A program made the position numbers and the translations under genes. The notes beneath the pieces were generated by a model. It was not told the origin of the DNA. It made no database searches and saw nothing but the letters and a program-made list of their open reading frames with translations. From Desulfovibrio sp. (GTDB lineage Bacteria > Desulfobacterota > Desulfovibrionia > Desulfovibrionales > Desulfovibrionaceae): DNA of 45,879 nt. Shown here piece after piece: positions 14,291-25,188 of this stretch. The stretch spans positions 1 through 45,879 of the forward strand of contig JAFTCE010000019.1 of NCBI GenBank assembly GCA_017454855.1, written 5' to 3'. The first letter of the stretch is position 1; each line of letters begins with the position of its first letter.

Positions 14291-16248
14291 GAATAGGCGT
14301 CTTCGTCTGCCACTGCGGCAGCAATATCGGCGGCACCGTGGACTGCGCTCGGGTTGCGGCCCTGGCCAGGGACTTCCCGGATGTGGCCTATGCCACGGAT
14401 CCCATGTACACCTGCGCCGAACCAGGCCAGGCGGCCATTGAGGAAGCCATCCACGAGTATAGGCTGGACGGCGTGGTGGTGGCTTCCTGTTCGCCACGCA
14501 TGCACGAACCGACCTTCCGCCGCACCGTGGAACGCGCCGGACTGAATCGCTACATGTTTGAAATGGCCAACATCCGCGAGCATGTCTCCTGGATCGGCAA
14601 GGATAAGGAAGCGAATACCAATAAGGCTGCCGAGCTGGTACGCCTGGCCGTGGAAAAGCTGCGCCACAACTTGCCGCTTGCCGCCAGCCAGTTTGACGTC
14701 AATAAGCGCGTCCTCGTCATCGGCGGGGGCGTTGCCGGCATACAGGCGGCCCTGGACTGCGCCGAGGGCGGCATTCCCGTGGTTCTGGTGGAGCGCGAGG
14801 CCACCATTGGCGGTAAGATGGCCAAACTGGACAAGACCTTCCCCACGGTGGACTGCTCGGCCTGCATTCTCGGCCCCAAGATGGTTGACGTGGCCCAGCA
14901 CCCCAAGATCACCCTTTACGCCTGTGCGGAAGTGGAAGAAATTTCGGGCTATGTGGGCAACTTCACGGTCAAAATCCGCAAGCGGGCCACCTATGTGGAC
15001 TGGAGCAAGTGTACGGGCTGCGGGGCCTGCACGGAAAAGTGTCCGGCCAAAAAGACGCCCGACGCCTTCAACGAACATACCGGCACGACCACGGCCATCA
15101 ACATCGCCTTTCCCCAGGCCATTCCCAAGAAGGCCGTCATCAATGCGCAATACTGCCGCCAGCTGACCAAGGGCAAATGCGGTGTGTGTGCCAAGGTCTG
15201 TCCCACTGGAGCCATCAACTACGCCATGCAGGAGGAGATCGTCAGCGAAAACGTGGGCGCCATCGTGGCGGCCACGGGCTATGATCTCATGGACTGGCGC
15301 GTGTACCAAGAGTACGGCGGCGGCGTCTACCCTGACGTCATCACCTCCTTGCAGTACGAAAGGCTGTTATCGGCCTCCGGACCCACGGGGGGGCATGTGC
15401 TGCGGCCTTCCGACGGCAAGGAACCGCAAACCGTGGTCTTTGTGCAGTGCGTGGGTTCGCGCGACAGGTCCATAGGGCGGCCCTATTGTTCGGGATTCTG
15501 CTGCATGTACACGGCCAAGCAGGCCATTTTGACCAAGGATCACATTCCCGGCGCGCAGACCTTTGTCTTTTACATGGACATCCGCGCCCCGGGCAAGATG
15601 TACGACGAGTTTGTGCGTCGGGCCAGCGAAGAATACGGCACGGAATACATTCGCGGTCGCGTGTCGCAGATCTATCCCGATGGCCAGGGCAGGCTGGTGG
15701 TCAAGGGCGCGGACACCCTGCTGGGCGAACAGGTGGAAATCAAGGCCGACCTCGTGGTTCTGGCCGTGGGCATCGAAGCCAGCAAGGGGGCGGTCAATCT
15801 GGCAGAAAAGCTGCGCATTTCCTATGACAATCATGGCTTTTTCATGGAAAGCCATGTGAAGCTCAGACCCGTGGAGACGAACACGGCCGGCGTCTTCCTG
15901 GCCGGTGTCTGCCAAGGAGCCAAGGACATTCCGGCCTCGGTGGCCCAGGGTTCGGCTGCTGCAGCCAAGGTGTTGACCCTCTTTGCCCGCGACAAGCTCG
16001 AAAGCGATCCGCAGATCGCCCAGGTTGACATACGCCGCTGTGTGGCCTGCGGCAAATGCCTGCGCTGCTGTCCCTTTGGCGCCATCAAGGAAACCGAATT
16101 CCGCGGCGAGACCAAGGCGCAGGTCATTGCCACCGTCTGCCAGGGCTGCGGGCTGTGTACGTCAACCTGCCCCCAGGGGGCCATCCAGCTCCAACACGCT
16201 ACTGACAACCAGATTCTCGCGGAGGTGAATGCCCTATGTCAGTGCTAG
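14287..16248 (+). CDS. hdrA: Heterodisulfide reductase subunit A-like flavoprotein
   Basis: The start at 14287 is coupled to hdrB. The 653-aa product has an N-terminal domain with VCHCG (residues 7-11) and CSPRMHE, a Rossmann FAD site (VIGGGVAG, 144-151), then CTGCGACTEKCP with GKCGVCAKVCP (ferredoxin insert), a second nucleotide-binding part, and a C-terminal ferredoxin pair (CVACGKCLRCCP, CQGCGLCTSTCP). This is the full-length HdrA layout. Its FAD is the proposed bifurcating centre. The next gene overlaps by 13 nt and supplies the MvhD-like electron entry. Confidence 0.96.
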   Translation: MRIGVFVCHCGSNIGGTVDCARVAALARDFPDVAYATDPMYTCAEPGQAAIEEAIHEYRLDGVVVASCSPRMHEPTFRRTVERAGLNRYMFEMANIREHVSWIGKDKEANTNKAAELVRLAVEKLRHNLPLAASQFDVNKRVLVIGGGVAGIQAALDCAEGGIPVVLVEREATIGGKMAKLDKTFPTVDCSACILGPKMVDVAQHPKITLYACAEVEEISGYVGNFTVKIRKRATYVDWSKCTGCGACTEKCPAKKTPDAFNEHTGTTTAINIAFPQAIPKKAVINAQYCRQLTKGKCGVCAKVCPTGAINYAMQEEIVSENVGAIVAATGYDLMDWRVYQEYGGGVYPDVITSLQYERLLSASGPTGGHVLRPSDGKEPQTVVFVQCVGSRDRSIGRPYCSGFCCMYTAKQAILTKDHIPGAQTFVFYMDIRAPGKMYDEFVRRASEEYGTEYIRGRVSQIYPDGQGRLVVKGADTLLGEQVEIKADLVVLAVGIEASKGAVNLAEKLRISYDNHGFFMESHVKLRPVETNTAGVFLAGVCQGAKDIPASVAQGSAAAAKVLTLFARDKLESDPQIAQVDIRRCVACGKCLRCCPFGAIKETEFRGETKAQVIATVCQGCGLCTSTCPQGAIQLQHATDNQILAEVNALCQC

Positions 16249-17684
16249 ACGGCAAAGAACTGCGGATCGTGGGCTTTCTCTGCAATTGGTGTTCCTACGG
16301 CGGTGCGGACACTGCCGGCGTGGCTCGGGCCACGCAGCCCACGGACCTGCGCATTATCCGCGTCCCCTGTTCCGGACGCGTGGATCCGCTCTTCGTCCTC
16401 AAGGCCCTCTTCAACGGCGCGGACGGCGTACTGGTCTCTGGCTGCCACCCGCGCGACTGCCACTATGCGGCGGGGAATTTTTACGCCCGACGGCGTCTGG
16501 AAATCCTCAAACGTTTCCTGCCCGTGCTGGGCATTGACGAACGCCGTTTCGCCTATACCTGGGTCTCGGCTGCCGAGGGCCAGCGTTGGCAGCACGTGGT
16601 TACCGCCTTCACGCGGCAGATTCACGAGCTAGGACCTGCCCCACGCTTGGAGGACGCCGAACCCCTGCTCAAGGTAGCAGATATGGCCCTCACGGCCCTG
16701 CGTCCGCTGGGCAGCGGTCAGTCTGCGGCTCTGGACGAACTCAAGGCCGCCATCCGCAGCAAGCTGCCGGAGCTGGACTGCGTCATTGGTTGGCAGCAAG
16801 GCCGGGATGCGGCGCACCATGTGCCCCTGTTCATGCGCAAACCTGAGGACGTGGACAAGCTCGTCTGGGGTCCGTTCAACGTGAACAATCCCGCCGTCTA
16901 CCTGCCCTCCTTCAAGGGCAAGAAGGTTGGCGTTGTGGTCAAGGGCTGTGATGCGCGCTCGGTCGTGGAACTGCTGCAAGAGAATCTCATCCGGCGCGAA
17001 GACGTGACCATCTTCTCCATGCCCTGCGAAGGCACATTGGACATGGGCCGCGTGGATCAGGCCCTGGGCCGCTACACGGCCATCGACCAGGTGGCCTACG
17101 ATGAAGCCGGCGTGACCATTACCGCCGACGGTCGGGCACAACGCTTCTGCATGGCCGACTGGGCCCAGGGCAAGTGCTATGGCTGCGCCACGCCTTCGGC
17201 GGTGTTGACGGACGAGAGCTTTGGTGCGTCCGCGCCTGTGGAGGCCAAGGCCACGACGCCGCCCGAACTGGCCATGCTGGACGCCATGAGTCTGGAAGAA
17301 CGCCGGGCCTTCTGGCGCGGTCAGATGGAGCGCTGCCTGCGCTGCTATGCCTGCCGCAATGCCTGTCCCCTGTGCGTCTGCCGCGACTACTGCGTCTCGG
17401 ACAGCCGAGATCCGCACTGGATGACGCAGGAAGATACGGTCAAGGAAAAGCTCTTCTTTCAGACCATCCACGCCCTGCACCTGGCCGGTCGCTGCACCGG
17501 CTGTGGCGAATGCCAGCGCGCCTGTCCCGTGGGCATCCCCATCCTGGCCCTGCGCCAGCAGATCTCCCGCGCTGTGGGCGAACTTTTCAACGGCTATGCC
17601 GCCGGCATGAACCCCCAGGATGTTCCGCCCCTGCTGGGCTATGCCGTGGTGGAAGAAAATATTCAGGAGCAGGACTGGAAATGA
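16236..17684 (+). CDS. Fused FlxD (MvhD-like) and FlxC electron-transfer protein
   Basis: The start at 16236 follows GGAGG. Residues about 8-135 of the 482-aa product are an MvhD/FlxD domain ([2Fe-2S] type) with Cys16, Cys19, Cys45, Cys70 and Cys75 (FLCNWCSYGGAD, VPCSGR, GCHPRDCHY). Residues about 160-330 form an FrhB-like part (VKGCDARS, MPCEG, KCYGC). Residues 367-430 carry two [4Fe-4S] motifs (CLRCYACRNACP, CTGCGECQRACP). In described Desulfovibrio clusters FlxD and FlxC are separate polypeptides; here they form one continuous frame with no stop or frameshift. It connects HdrA to the NADH-oxidising FlxA/FlxB. Confidence 0.88.
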   Translation: MSVLDGKELRIVGFLCNWCSYGGADTAGVARATQPTDLRIIRVPCSGRVDPLFVLKALFNGADGVLVSGCHPRDCHYAAGNFYARRRLEILKRFLPVLGIDERRFAYTWVSAAEGQRWQHVVTAFTRQIHELGPAPRLEDAEPLLKVADMALTALRPLGSGQSAALDELKAAIRSKLPELDCVIGWQQGRDAAHHVPLFMRKPEDVDKLVWGPFNVNNPAVYLPSFKGKKVGVVVKGCDARSVVELLQENLIRREDVTIFSMPCEGTLDMGRVDQALGRYTAIDQVAYDEAGVTITADGRAQRFCMADWAQGKCYGCATPSAVLTDESFGASAPVEAKATTPPELAMLDAMSLEERRAFWRGQMERCLRCYACRNACPLCVCRDYCVSDSRDPHWMTQEDTVKEKLFFQTIHALHLAGRCTGCGECQRACPVGIPILALRQQISRAVGELFNGYAAGMNPQDVPPLLGYAVVEENIQEQDWK

Positions 17685-18754
17685 GTACCATGCGTTTTGT
17701 GACCCCCGACGGCCTGCCCGCCTTCCTGGCCTTCCTGGCCCGCGACGGACGCCGCGTTCTTACGCCGCAGGAGCAATCTGGCGCCAAGCGCGCGGTGGTC
17801 TTTGCCCCGTGGAGCGAAGGCATGCCCTTCACCCTGGAAAAGGCCACGGTACCGGCCAAACACGCCGTGTTGCCGCAATGCGAGACTCTTTTACGTTACA
17901 AGAATACGCGCCAGGACGACGGCACGCGCAGCCTCAGCCTGGACGACAGGCCCGAGGCCGAACCTACGGTCGTCTTTGCCTGTCGGCCCTGTGACGCGCG
18001 GGGCTATGCCGTCCTGGACAGGCCCTTTTTGCACGGGCCCTACGCCGACCCCTATTACAAGGCGCGCCGCCAGGGCCTAACCGTGATCGCCCTCACCTGC
18101 GCCAAGGGCTGTGACACCTGTTTTTGCCACTGGACAGGCGGCAGTCCGGCCTCATCTGAGGGTTCGGACATCCTCATGACGGAAATCGACGACGGCTATC
18201 TGCTCCAGGCCATGACGCCCACAGGTACGCAACTCTTGGCGGCATCCGCATTGCCCGACGGTTCCGAACGCCTGGCCGAGGCCCAGGCGGCGCGCACGGC
18301 GGCCTGCAATTCCCTGCCGCCCGCGCCCAAGCTGGAGCATACGCCGCAGGACGTGGCCGCCCGCTTCGGGGATCTGGCCTTTTGGGAGCAGTGGACAGAA
18401 CGCTGCCTGTCCTGCGGGGCCTGCACCTATTTCTGCCCCACTTGCTATTGCTTCAGCATCACGGACGAGGGTGAGGCCCAGAGCGAGAGGGGGGGACGCC
18501 GCTTGCGCAGCTGGGACAACTGCATGTCCGCCCTGTTTACCAGGGAGGCCAGCGGCCACAATCCCCGCCTGACCAAGGCCCAACGCATGCGCAACCGCAT
18601 TTCCCATAAGTATGCCACCTATCCCGAAAACTGGGGGGCCTTTTCCTGTAGCGGATGCGGTCGATGCATTGCCCACTGCCCGGTGGGGCTGGACATTCGT
18701 GAGATCGTGCTGGCCTGCGCCAGACAGCCGGCTGCCCAGGAAGCACAGCCGTAG
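17681..18754 (+). CDS. flxB: FlxB-like iron-sulfur protein (AsrA-like)
   Basis: The start at 17681 overlaps the previous stop by 4 nt (ATGA). The 357-aa product resembles the AsrA / hydrogenase-beta type: an N-terminal part with VVFACRPCDARG and CAKGCDTCFC (about residues 97-152), then a two-cluster ferredoxin domain with CLSCGACTYFCPTCYC and CSGCGRCIAHCP near the C-terminus. It should carry electrons between FlxA and the FlxC/D protein. An internal run of seven G occurs near 18488. Confidence 0.88.
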   Translation: MSTMRFVTPDGLPAFLAFLARDGRRVLTPQEQSGAKRAVVFAPWSEGMPFTLEKATVPAKHAVLPQCETLLRYKNTRQDDGTRSLSLDDRPEAEPTVVFACRPCDARGYAVLDRPFLHGPYADPYYKARRQGLTVIALTCAKGCDTCFCHWTGGSPASSEGSDILMTEIDDGYLLQAMTPTGTQLLAASALPDGSERLAEAQAARTAACNSLPPAPKLEHTPQDVAARFGDLAFWEQWTERCLSCGACTYFCPTCYCFSITDEGEAQSERGGRRLRSWDNCMSALFTREASGHNPRLTKAQRMRNRISHKYATYPENWGAFSCSGCGRCIAHCPVGLDIREIVLACARQPAAQEAQP

Positions 18755-18766
18755 TCAGGAGGAGTC

Positions 18767-19906
18767 ATGTCGAATACCACATCTTCCGTCAAGACTTCCC
18801 GCGCAGAGCGCACGGGGCAGGATGTTGTCCTTGCGCAACCGCACATGCCTGTGCAGCGCGAAAATGCCGTGCCCGCGCCAGCCGTGGAAGCCGGTTTGCC
18901 CGCAGCCAAGGAGCAAGGGGTTTTGGCCGCACGCCCACAGACTGCACCGCCCAGTGTCAGGCCCGAGGGGGCGCTGAACCTACGCGTTCAGACACCGCCT
19001 GCCAACGTGCCCCCCCAGGCTGAAGCAGCGAGTCCAGGCCAGGGCATGCGCCGTCCTTTCCAGCCCAGACCCATGCTGGCGGGCAATCCCTATGCGCCCC
19101 TGCCGGCCACGGTGCGGGAAATCATCTCCGAAACCGCCAACATCAAGACCTTGCGCGTGGTTCTCGACGACGAGGAGCGCATGGCTTCCTTCACTTTTGA
19201 GCCAGGCCAGGTGGGTCAGCTTTCTGTCTTTGGGGTGGGGGAAGCGACCTTTGTGATCAATTCCCCGCCGTCGCAGAAGGACTATTTGCAATTTTCGGTC
19301 ATGCGCGCCGGCGAAGTGACTGCCGCCATCCACAAATTGTCTCCCGGGGACAAGGTAGGGGTGCGCGCCCCCCTGGGCAATTTCTTTCCCTGGCAGGACT
19401 GGAAGGGCAAAAGCATTTTCTTTGTGGGCGGCGGCATTGGCATGGCCCCCATCCGCACCATCATGCTCCATGTGCTGGAGCGCAAGGCTGAGTACGGCGA
19501 AATCAGCCTCCTCTATGGGGCGCGCTCACCCAGAGACATGGCCTATACGGCAGAACTGCAAGACTGGCTGGGGCATCCGGATCTGCATTGTACGCTGTGC
19601 ATTGACCAGCCTTTCGACGGCTGGCAGCACAAGGTGGGGCTTATCCCCAACATCCTGCTGGAACTCAAGCCCGATCCACAGAACTGCGTGGCCGTACTCT
19701 GCGGGCCGCCCATCATGATCAAGTTCACCGTCCAGGCACTGGAAAAACTCGGCTTCAGCCCAGAAAACATCGTCACCACCCTGGAAAAGCGGATGAAGTG
19801 CGGCATCGGCATCTGCGGTCGCTGCAATATCGGCGGCCATTACGTCTGCGTGGACGGCCCGGTGTTTACCTGGAAGCAATTGCAGGAACTTCCGCCGGAA
19901 TTGTAA
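18767..19906 (+). CDS. flxA: FlxA-like NAD(P)H:flavin oxidoreductase subunit
   Basis: It has an AGGAGG site before 18767. Residues 1-105 of the 379-aa product are a low-complexity Ala/Pro-rich extension, not part of the family fold. Residues about 110-345 are a ferredoxin-NADP reductase fold (AsrB/PyrK-like): FAD-binding strands, then VGGGIGMAPIRTIM (nucleotide binding) and LCGPPIMI. The C-terminus CGIGICGRC with a later Cys binds [2Fe-2S]. It is the NADH entry point of the complex. The long N-terminal extension is unusual and might tether the subunit. Confidence 0.9.
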   Translation: MSNTTSSVKTSRAERTGQDVVLAQPHMPVQRENAVPAPAVEAGLPAAKEQGVLAARPQTAPPSVRPEGALNLRVQTPPANVPPQAEAASPGQGMRRPFQPRPMLAGNPYAPLPATVREIISETANIKTLRVVLDDEERMASFTFEPGQVGQLSVFGVGEATFVINSPPSQKDYLQFSVMRAGEVTAAIHKLSPGDKVGVRAPLGNFFPWQDWKGKSIFFVGGGIGMAPIRTIMLHVLERKAEYGEISLLYGARSPRDMAYTAELQDWLGHPDLHCTLCIDQPFDGWQHKVGLIPNILLELKPDPQNCVAVLCGPPIMIKFTVQALEKLGFSPENIVTTLEKRMKCGIGICGRCNIGGHYVCVDGPVFTWKQLQELPPEL

Positions 19907-19915
19907 GGAGACGCC

Positions 19916-20485
19916 ATGAAACGCCACTTCTCGGGCTTGCGCCCGTATCTAGGCATTGTATGTTGCCTGACCCTGCTCCTGGCCTTGCCTTGTGCCCCAC
20001 AGGCTGCCAACGACAAAATTGATCCCGCCACCTATATCTGCGCCGAATTGGTCACGCAGCCCATCTCCGGCGATGGCGAGCCGCCGGTCTTTACCGCCCT
20101 GCAGATCGACGGCTATGCCAGTGCCAAGGCCGGTAATGTCGTGGCTGACCCGGACAGCCTGGCCAGCATCCTGGATCAAGTCTACGCGGTCTGCCAGACC
20201 AAACCTGCGGATACGGTGCTGTCCGTCTGGCAGGAGGCGCGCAAGCTCCTGCCGGCCGGCACGGAAAGCCCCTGGCGCGCAGACAAGACTACCTGTAAGG
20301 ACTATGCGGACGACACAGAAAACGGCAGCGGCTTTGTCATCTGGCTGGACGGCTACAACCGCGCCAAACAGAACACGTCCGCCTCGGTACTCAAGGACGA
20401 CGCCACGCTCAAGGCGTATTTTGACGCCTGCACCAAGCAGCCACAGGCCCTCATGCTGGATGTCATGACCACCTCGGCCCAATGA
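19916..20485 (+). CDS. Periplasmic protein with two HdeA-like domains
   Basis: It begins 9 nt after flxA with an AAGGAG site. The 189-aa product has a signal peptide (hydrophobic to about residue 25, cleavage near APQAA). Two similar modules follow: about 36-105 (YICAELV, DGYASAKAG, VCQTKPADTV) and 120-185 (TTCKDYA, WLDGYNRAKQN, ACTKQPQAL). Both show the HdeA pattern of a Cys pair, a W/DGY turn and C-x-x-x-P. HdeA proteins are acid-stress chaperones of the periplasm. Two in one chain is less usual, and the place at the end of the flx-hdr operon is curious. Confidence 0.75.
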   Translation: MKRHFSGLRPYLGIVCCLTLLLALPCAPQAANDKIDPATYICAELVTQPISGDGEPPVFTALQIDGYASAKAGNVVADPDSLASILDQVYAVCQTKPADTVLSVWQEARKLLPAGTESPWRADKTTCKDYADDTENGSGFVIWLDGYNRAKQNTSASVLKDDATLKAYFDACTKQPQALMLDVMTTSAQ

Positions 20486-21826
<1,341 letters not shown>

Positions 21827-21827
21827 C

Positions 21828-22721
21828 GTGACTCTGCGGCGCATTCTCCTTTTTTCGGGCATTTTGCTCATTCTGTTTCTGGGCATGTATTCCTGGAATC
21901 AGCGTACGCACTTGCTGGACGACATGGCCGCCCGCCTTGGCCTCGAAGTCACAGGGGAACTCCTAACGCCCCTTGACTCCTTGTTGCGCCAAGGCAAGGA
22001 TCTTTGGCAGCGCTATTTTGATCTCGTCAACGTGCATGAGGAAAATGCCCGCCTCCATCGTCAGGTGGAAGACCTGGAAGCTCGGCTGCTGGCCAATGCC
22101 GAAGATCTGGCCGAACTCAAGCGTCTGCGCGAACTCATCCAATTGCCGCCCATGGACGCTGGCTGGCGTCGGCTGGGCGCGCGCGTCCTGGCCGGACGCA
22201 TGGGTCCCAATGCCGTGCTGGACAGCATTACCATCAATCGCGGCTACCTCAGCGGCGGTCGTCCTGGCACCCCCCTGATCACTCCCCTGGGCCTCGTGGG
22301 CCGCGTCCTCAAGGCCAGCGCCCACAGCGCCATTGCCATGCTCATAACCGACCCGGGCAGCCATATTGCCGTATTCACCCAGGAACACCGCGCCTCCGGC
22401 ATCCTCGTGGGCCGCGGTATACACCGCAAACTCGAAGTCAATTTCGTCCAGCGCAACAGCACGGTACATGCCGACGAAATCCTTGTCACTTCCGGACTGG
22501 ACGGCAAGTATCCCAAGGGCATCCCTGTGGCCAGGGTTCTCCATGTAGCGCCCTCTGATTACACGCAGTTCATGGCCATCACAGCCGAGCCCCTGGTGAA
22601 CCTGCAGCGCCTGGAAGAAGTCCTGCTGCTGGATGCCATCGGCCCTGAGCGGCCCGCCACCTTTGACGGCCAGCCCGAAGAATTGGTGGGACCGCCCCCC
22701 CCACCGACGACAACGCCATGA
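21828..22721 (+). CDS. mreC: Rod-shape protein MreC
   Basis: GTG start one base after the mreB stop. The 297-aa product has a short cytoplasmic end, one membrane helix (about residues 6-22), a coiled coil (about 55-100) and two beta domains, including LITPLGLVGRV and VTSGLDGKYPKGIPV, both MreC hallmarks. The C-terminus is a Pro/Thr run encoded in part by eight C in a row. It links MreB to PBP2 in the periplasm. Confidence 0.96.
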   Translation: MTLRRILLFSGILLILFLGMYSWNQRTHLLDDMAARLGLEVTGELLTPLDSLLRQGKDLWQRYFDLVNVHEENARLHRQVEDLEARLLANAEDLAELKRLRELIQLPPMDAGWRRLGARVLAGRMGPNAVLDSITINRGYLSGGRPGTPLITPLGLVGRVLKASAHSAIAMLITDPGSHIAVFTQEHRASGILVGRGIHRKLEVNFVQRNSTVHADEILVTSGLDGKYPKGIPVARVLHVAPSDYTQFMAITAEPLVNLQRLEEVLLLDAIGPERPATFDGQPEELVGPPPPPTTTP

Positions 22722-23188
22722 AAACGCTCGGCAACATTCTTTGGTGGCTGGCCTTCGTCTATGCCGCCATTGCCCTGCAGGCATTTGTGCCCAGTGTGGA
22801 CGTGCTGACCTGTGGCGTGATCCTTCTCTTGCAGGAACGGGACTACCACAATATGCTTTGGTTCTTGCCCCTGTGCATCCTCTTGCAGGAAGGCATGGGT
22901 ACGCGGCTCTTTGGCGCGGCCATCCTCTGGTATGCCACGGTCATCCTTTTTTTCAACGCAGGACGCTGGCTCTTTGAGGCCAAGAATTTCCTCTTTGTCT
23001 TCCTGCTTTCCGCCTGCCTGGGAGTGGCCTTTTACGGTCTGAACTGGATTTTGGCCCCCTTGCAGAACATCGACTTCGACCCGCAGGAGGCGCTGAACGC
23101 CAGCCTGCTGCAAGCCGTCCTCATCCCCTGTATCTGGTGGGTACTCACCTATGCACGACGTTGGCACACCGCCCCCCGTGACAGCTGA
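22718..23188 (+). CDS. mreD: Rod-shape protein MreD-like
   Basis: The 156-aa product has four or five hydrophobic segments and no soluble domain, with the length of MreD. The sequence is divergent, and the call rests largely on place: ATGA overlap with mreC and 38-nt overlap with the penicillin-binding protein gene. Confidence 0.85.
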   Translation: MKTLGNILWWLAFVYAAIALQAFVPSVDVLTCGVILLLQERDYHNMLWFLPLCILLQEGMGTRLFGAAILWYATVILFFNAGRWLFEAKNFLFVFLLSACLGVAFYGLNWILAPLQNIDFDPQEALNASLLQAVLIPCIWWVLTYARRWHTAPRDS

Positions 23189-25076
23189 TTCCACAGCTGA
23201 TTCCGCAGCCGAAGCCCAAACTTCCGAAGGCAAGGATCCCCGCTCCTGGCTCAAAATCCAGGTCGAAAGCGAAAGCTATCAGCCGCCGCGCACCGGCGTC
23301 ATCCTCTTACAGGTACTTGTCGGCATCCTCTTCTTTGTCCTGACAACACGCTTCTGGTATCTGCAAATCCACCGCGGCGCGGAATTTTCACGCCAGGCAC
23401 AGGAAAACCGCCTGCGCATCGAACGCATCTTCGCCCCACGCGGTCGCATTCTGGACTGTCAGGGCCGTATCCTCGCCGATAACCGCATTGCCTTCGGACT
23501 CTCCATCGTGCGCGAAGACTGCGTGGACTTGCCGGCCACCCTGGCCCAGGTCAGCGCCTGGTCCGGCATGCCCCTGACGCAAGTCTGGGAAAAATTCCGC
23601 CAGGATCGCAACAAGGTCAAGCCCTATGAACCCATGCTGCTTATTCCAGACATTGACTTCGCACTCGTGGCGCGCATCGAATCCGAAATCTACGCCTGGC
23701 CGGGCCTGGAAATCGAAGTGCGCACCAAACGCCGCTACCCGGAACAAGACATTTTCGCCCACGTCCTGGGCTATGTGGCCGAAGCCAATGAACAGGAAAT
23801 CGCCGCCGACAGCGCCTTGAGCATGGGCGATCTGGTGGGCAAGCAGGGCCTGGAGCTGTCCCTGGAAAAGCAACTGCGCGGTCGCAAGGGACTGTACGAC
23901 TTGGAAGTAGACGCCCATTCCCGCATCCTGGGCAAGACCCTGCGCGAGGAACCGCTCGGTGGACGCGAACTGCGCCTGACCCTGGACACCGGTCTGCAAA
24001 AGGCCGCCTGGGAAGCCCTCAAGGGCGAGGCCGGCTGCATCGTTGTCATGGAACCACACAGCGGCAAATTGCGCGCCCTGGTCACCTCGCCGGCCTATGA
24101 CAATAACCTCTTTGCGGCCGGCATCAGCCAGCAAGACTGGAATGCCCTGCGCAGCAACAAACGCTTCCCCCTGCAAAACCGCGTCATCCAAAGCGTCTAC
24201 CCGCCAGGCTCTGTGTGGAAATTGGTCATGGCCACCATGCTGCTGGAGCGCGGCGTGAAACCGACGGAAAGCGTCTTCTGTCCGGGCCAGGTCAAATTGG
24301 GCAGGCAGACCTTTCGCTGCTGGCGGCGCGGCGGACATGGCTCGCAAGACATGGTGCATTCCCTGATCAATTCCTGTGACGTCTACTATTACCTCATGGG
24401 TGAACGCCAAGGCATCGATAAAATTGAAGAATTTGCCAAAGCCTGCGGTTTTGGCCGTCCCACGGGCATTGACCTGCCCCACGAGAAATCCGGCCTGGTG
24501 CCCTCAAGGGAGTGGAAGCGGTTGCGTTTCGGTCGGCCCTGGGCGCGCGGCGAAACCTACAATATTTCCATTGGCCAGGGCTTCACCCTGGTCACGCCGG
24601 TGCAGGTGGCCGTTTTTGTCTCTGCCTTGCTCAACGGCGGCGATCTGCTCAAGCCCCAACTCGTTGACGACGCGCCGCGCGAGGTGCGCGGACGCGTGCC
24701 AGCCAAGCCGGAAACCCTGCAGTTCGTGGTCAATGCCATGCGCCGCACGGCCAACGGCGGTACGGCCAAGGTCGTGGGCCGCAAGGATGCCGACATGGGC
24801 GGCAAGACCGGCACAGCGCAAGTGGTCAAGCTGCGCATGGTTGGCGAACGCCGCCAGCGCACCGCCGAAATGGCCTACGCCATGCGCGACCACGCCTGGA
24901 TCGCCACCTGGGGCATCAAGGATGGCAAGTCCTATGTCGTGGTCGTCATGGTGGAACATGGCGGCGGCGGTTCCAGTGTGGCCGGCCCGGTGGCGCGCAA
25001 GATATATGAGTATCTCTTTGGACCCACAGGCGGCAAGGCCAAGACGGCGAGTCTGCCAGCCCAAGCCGGGGCTTGA
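23151..25076 (+). CDS. mrdA: Penicillin-binding protein 2 (elongasome transpeptidase)
   Basis: The 641-aa product has a membrane helix at about residues 47-66, a PBP dimer/pedestal domain (NRLRIERIFAPRGRILD), and a transpeptidase domain with SVWK (active Ser in PPGSVWKLV), SCD in SLINSCDVYYY and KTGT in GGKTGTAQV. The order fits PBP2 rather than FtsI because mre genes flank it and rodA follows. The start lies inside mreD, so translation is coupled. Confidence 0.97.
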   Translation: MHDVGTPPPVTADSTADSAAEAQTSEGKDPRSWLKIQVESESYQPPRTGVILLQVLVGILFFVLTTRFWYLQIHRGAEFSRQAQENRLRIERIFAPRGRILDCQGRILADNRIAFGLSIVREDCVDLPATLAQVSAWSGMPLTQVWEKFRQDRNKVKPYEPMLLIPDIDFALVARIESEIYAWPGLEIEVRTKRRYPEQDIFAHVLGYVAEANEQEIAADSALSMGDLVGKQGLELSLEKQLRGRKGLYDLEVDAHSRILGKTLREEPLGGRELRLTLDTGLQKAAWEALKGEAGCIVVMEPHSGKLRALVTSPAYDNNLFAAGISQQDWNALRSNKRFPLQNRVIQSVYPPGSVWKLVMATMLLERGVKPTESVFCPGQVKLGRQTFRCWRRGGHGSQDMVHSLINSCDVYYYLMGERQGIDKIEEFAKACGFGRPTGIDLPHEKSGLVPSREWKRLRFGRPWARGETYNISIGQGFTLVTPVQVAVFVSALLNGGDLLKPQLVDDAPREVRGRVPAKPETLQFVVNAMRRTANGGTAKVVGRKDADMGGKTGTAQVVKLRMVGERRQRTAEMAYAMRDHAWIATWGIKDGKSYVVVVMVEHGGGGSSVAGPVARKIYEYLFGPTGGKAKTASLPAQAGA

Positions 25077-25188
25077 ACAGTCGCGCTGCCATGTCAAGAG
25101 CAGCGCGGCCAGCAAGAAAGGCGAAACGATGCCGAAGACGACAGAGTACACAGGCCGGAAAACCATGCCTTTACCAGGCGCAAAGATC

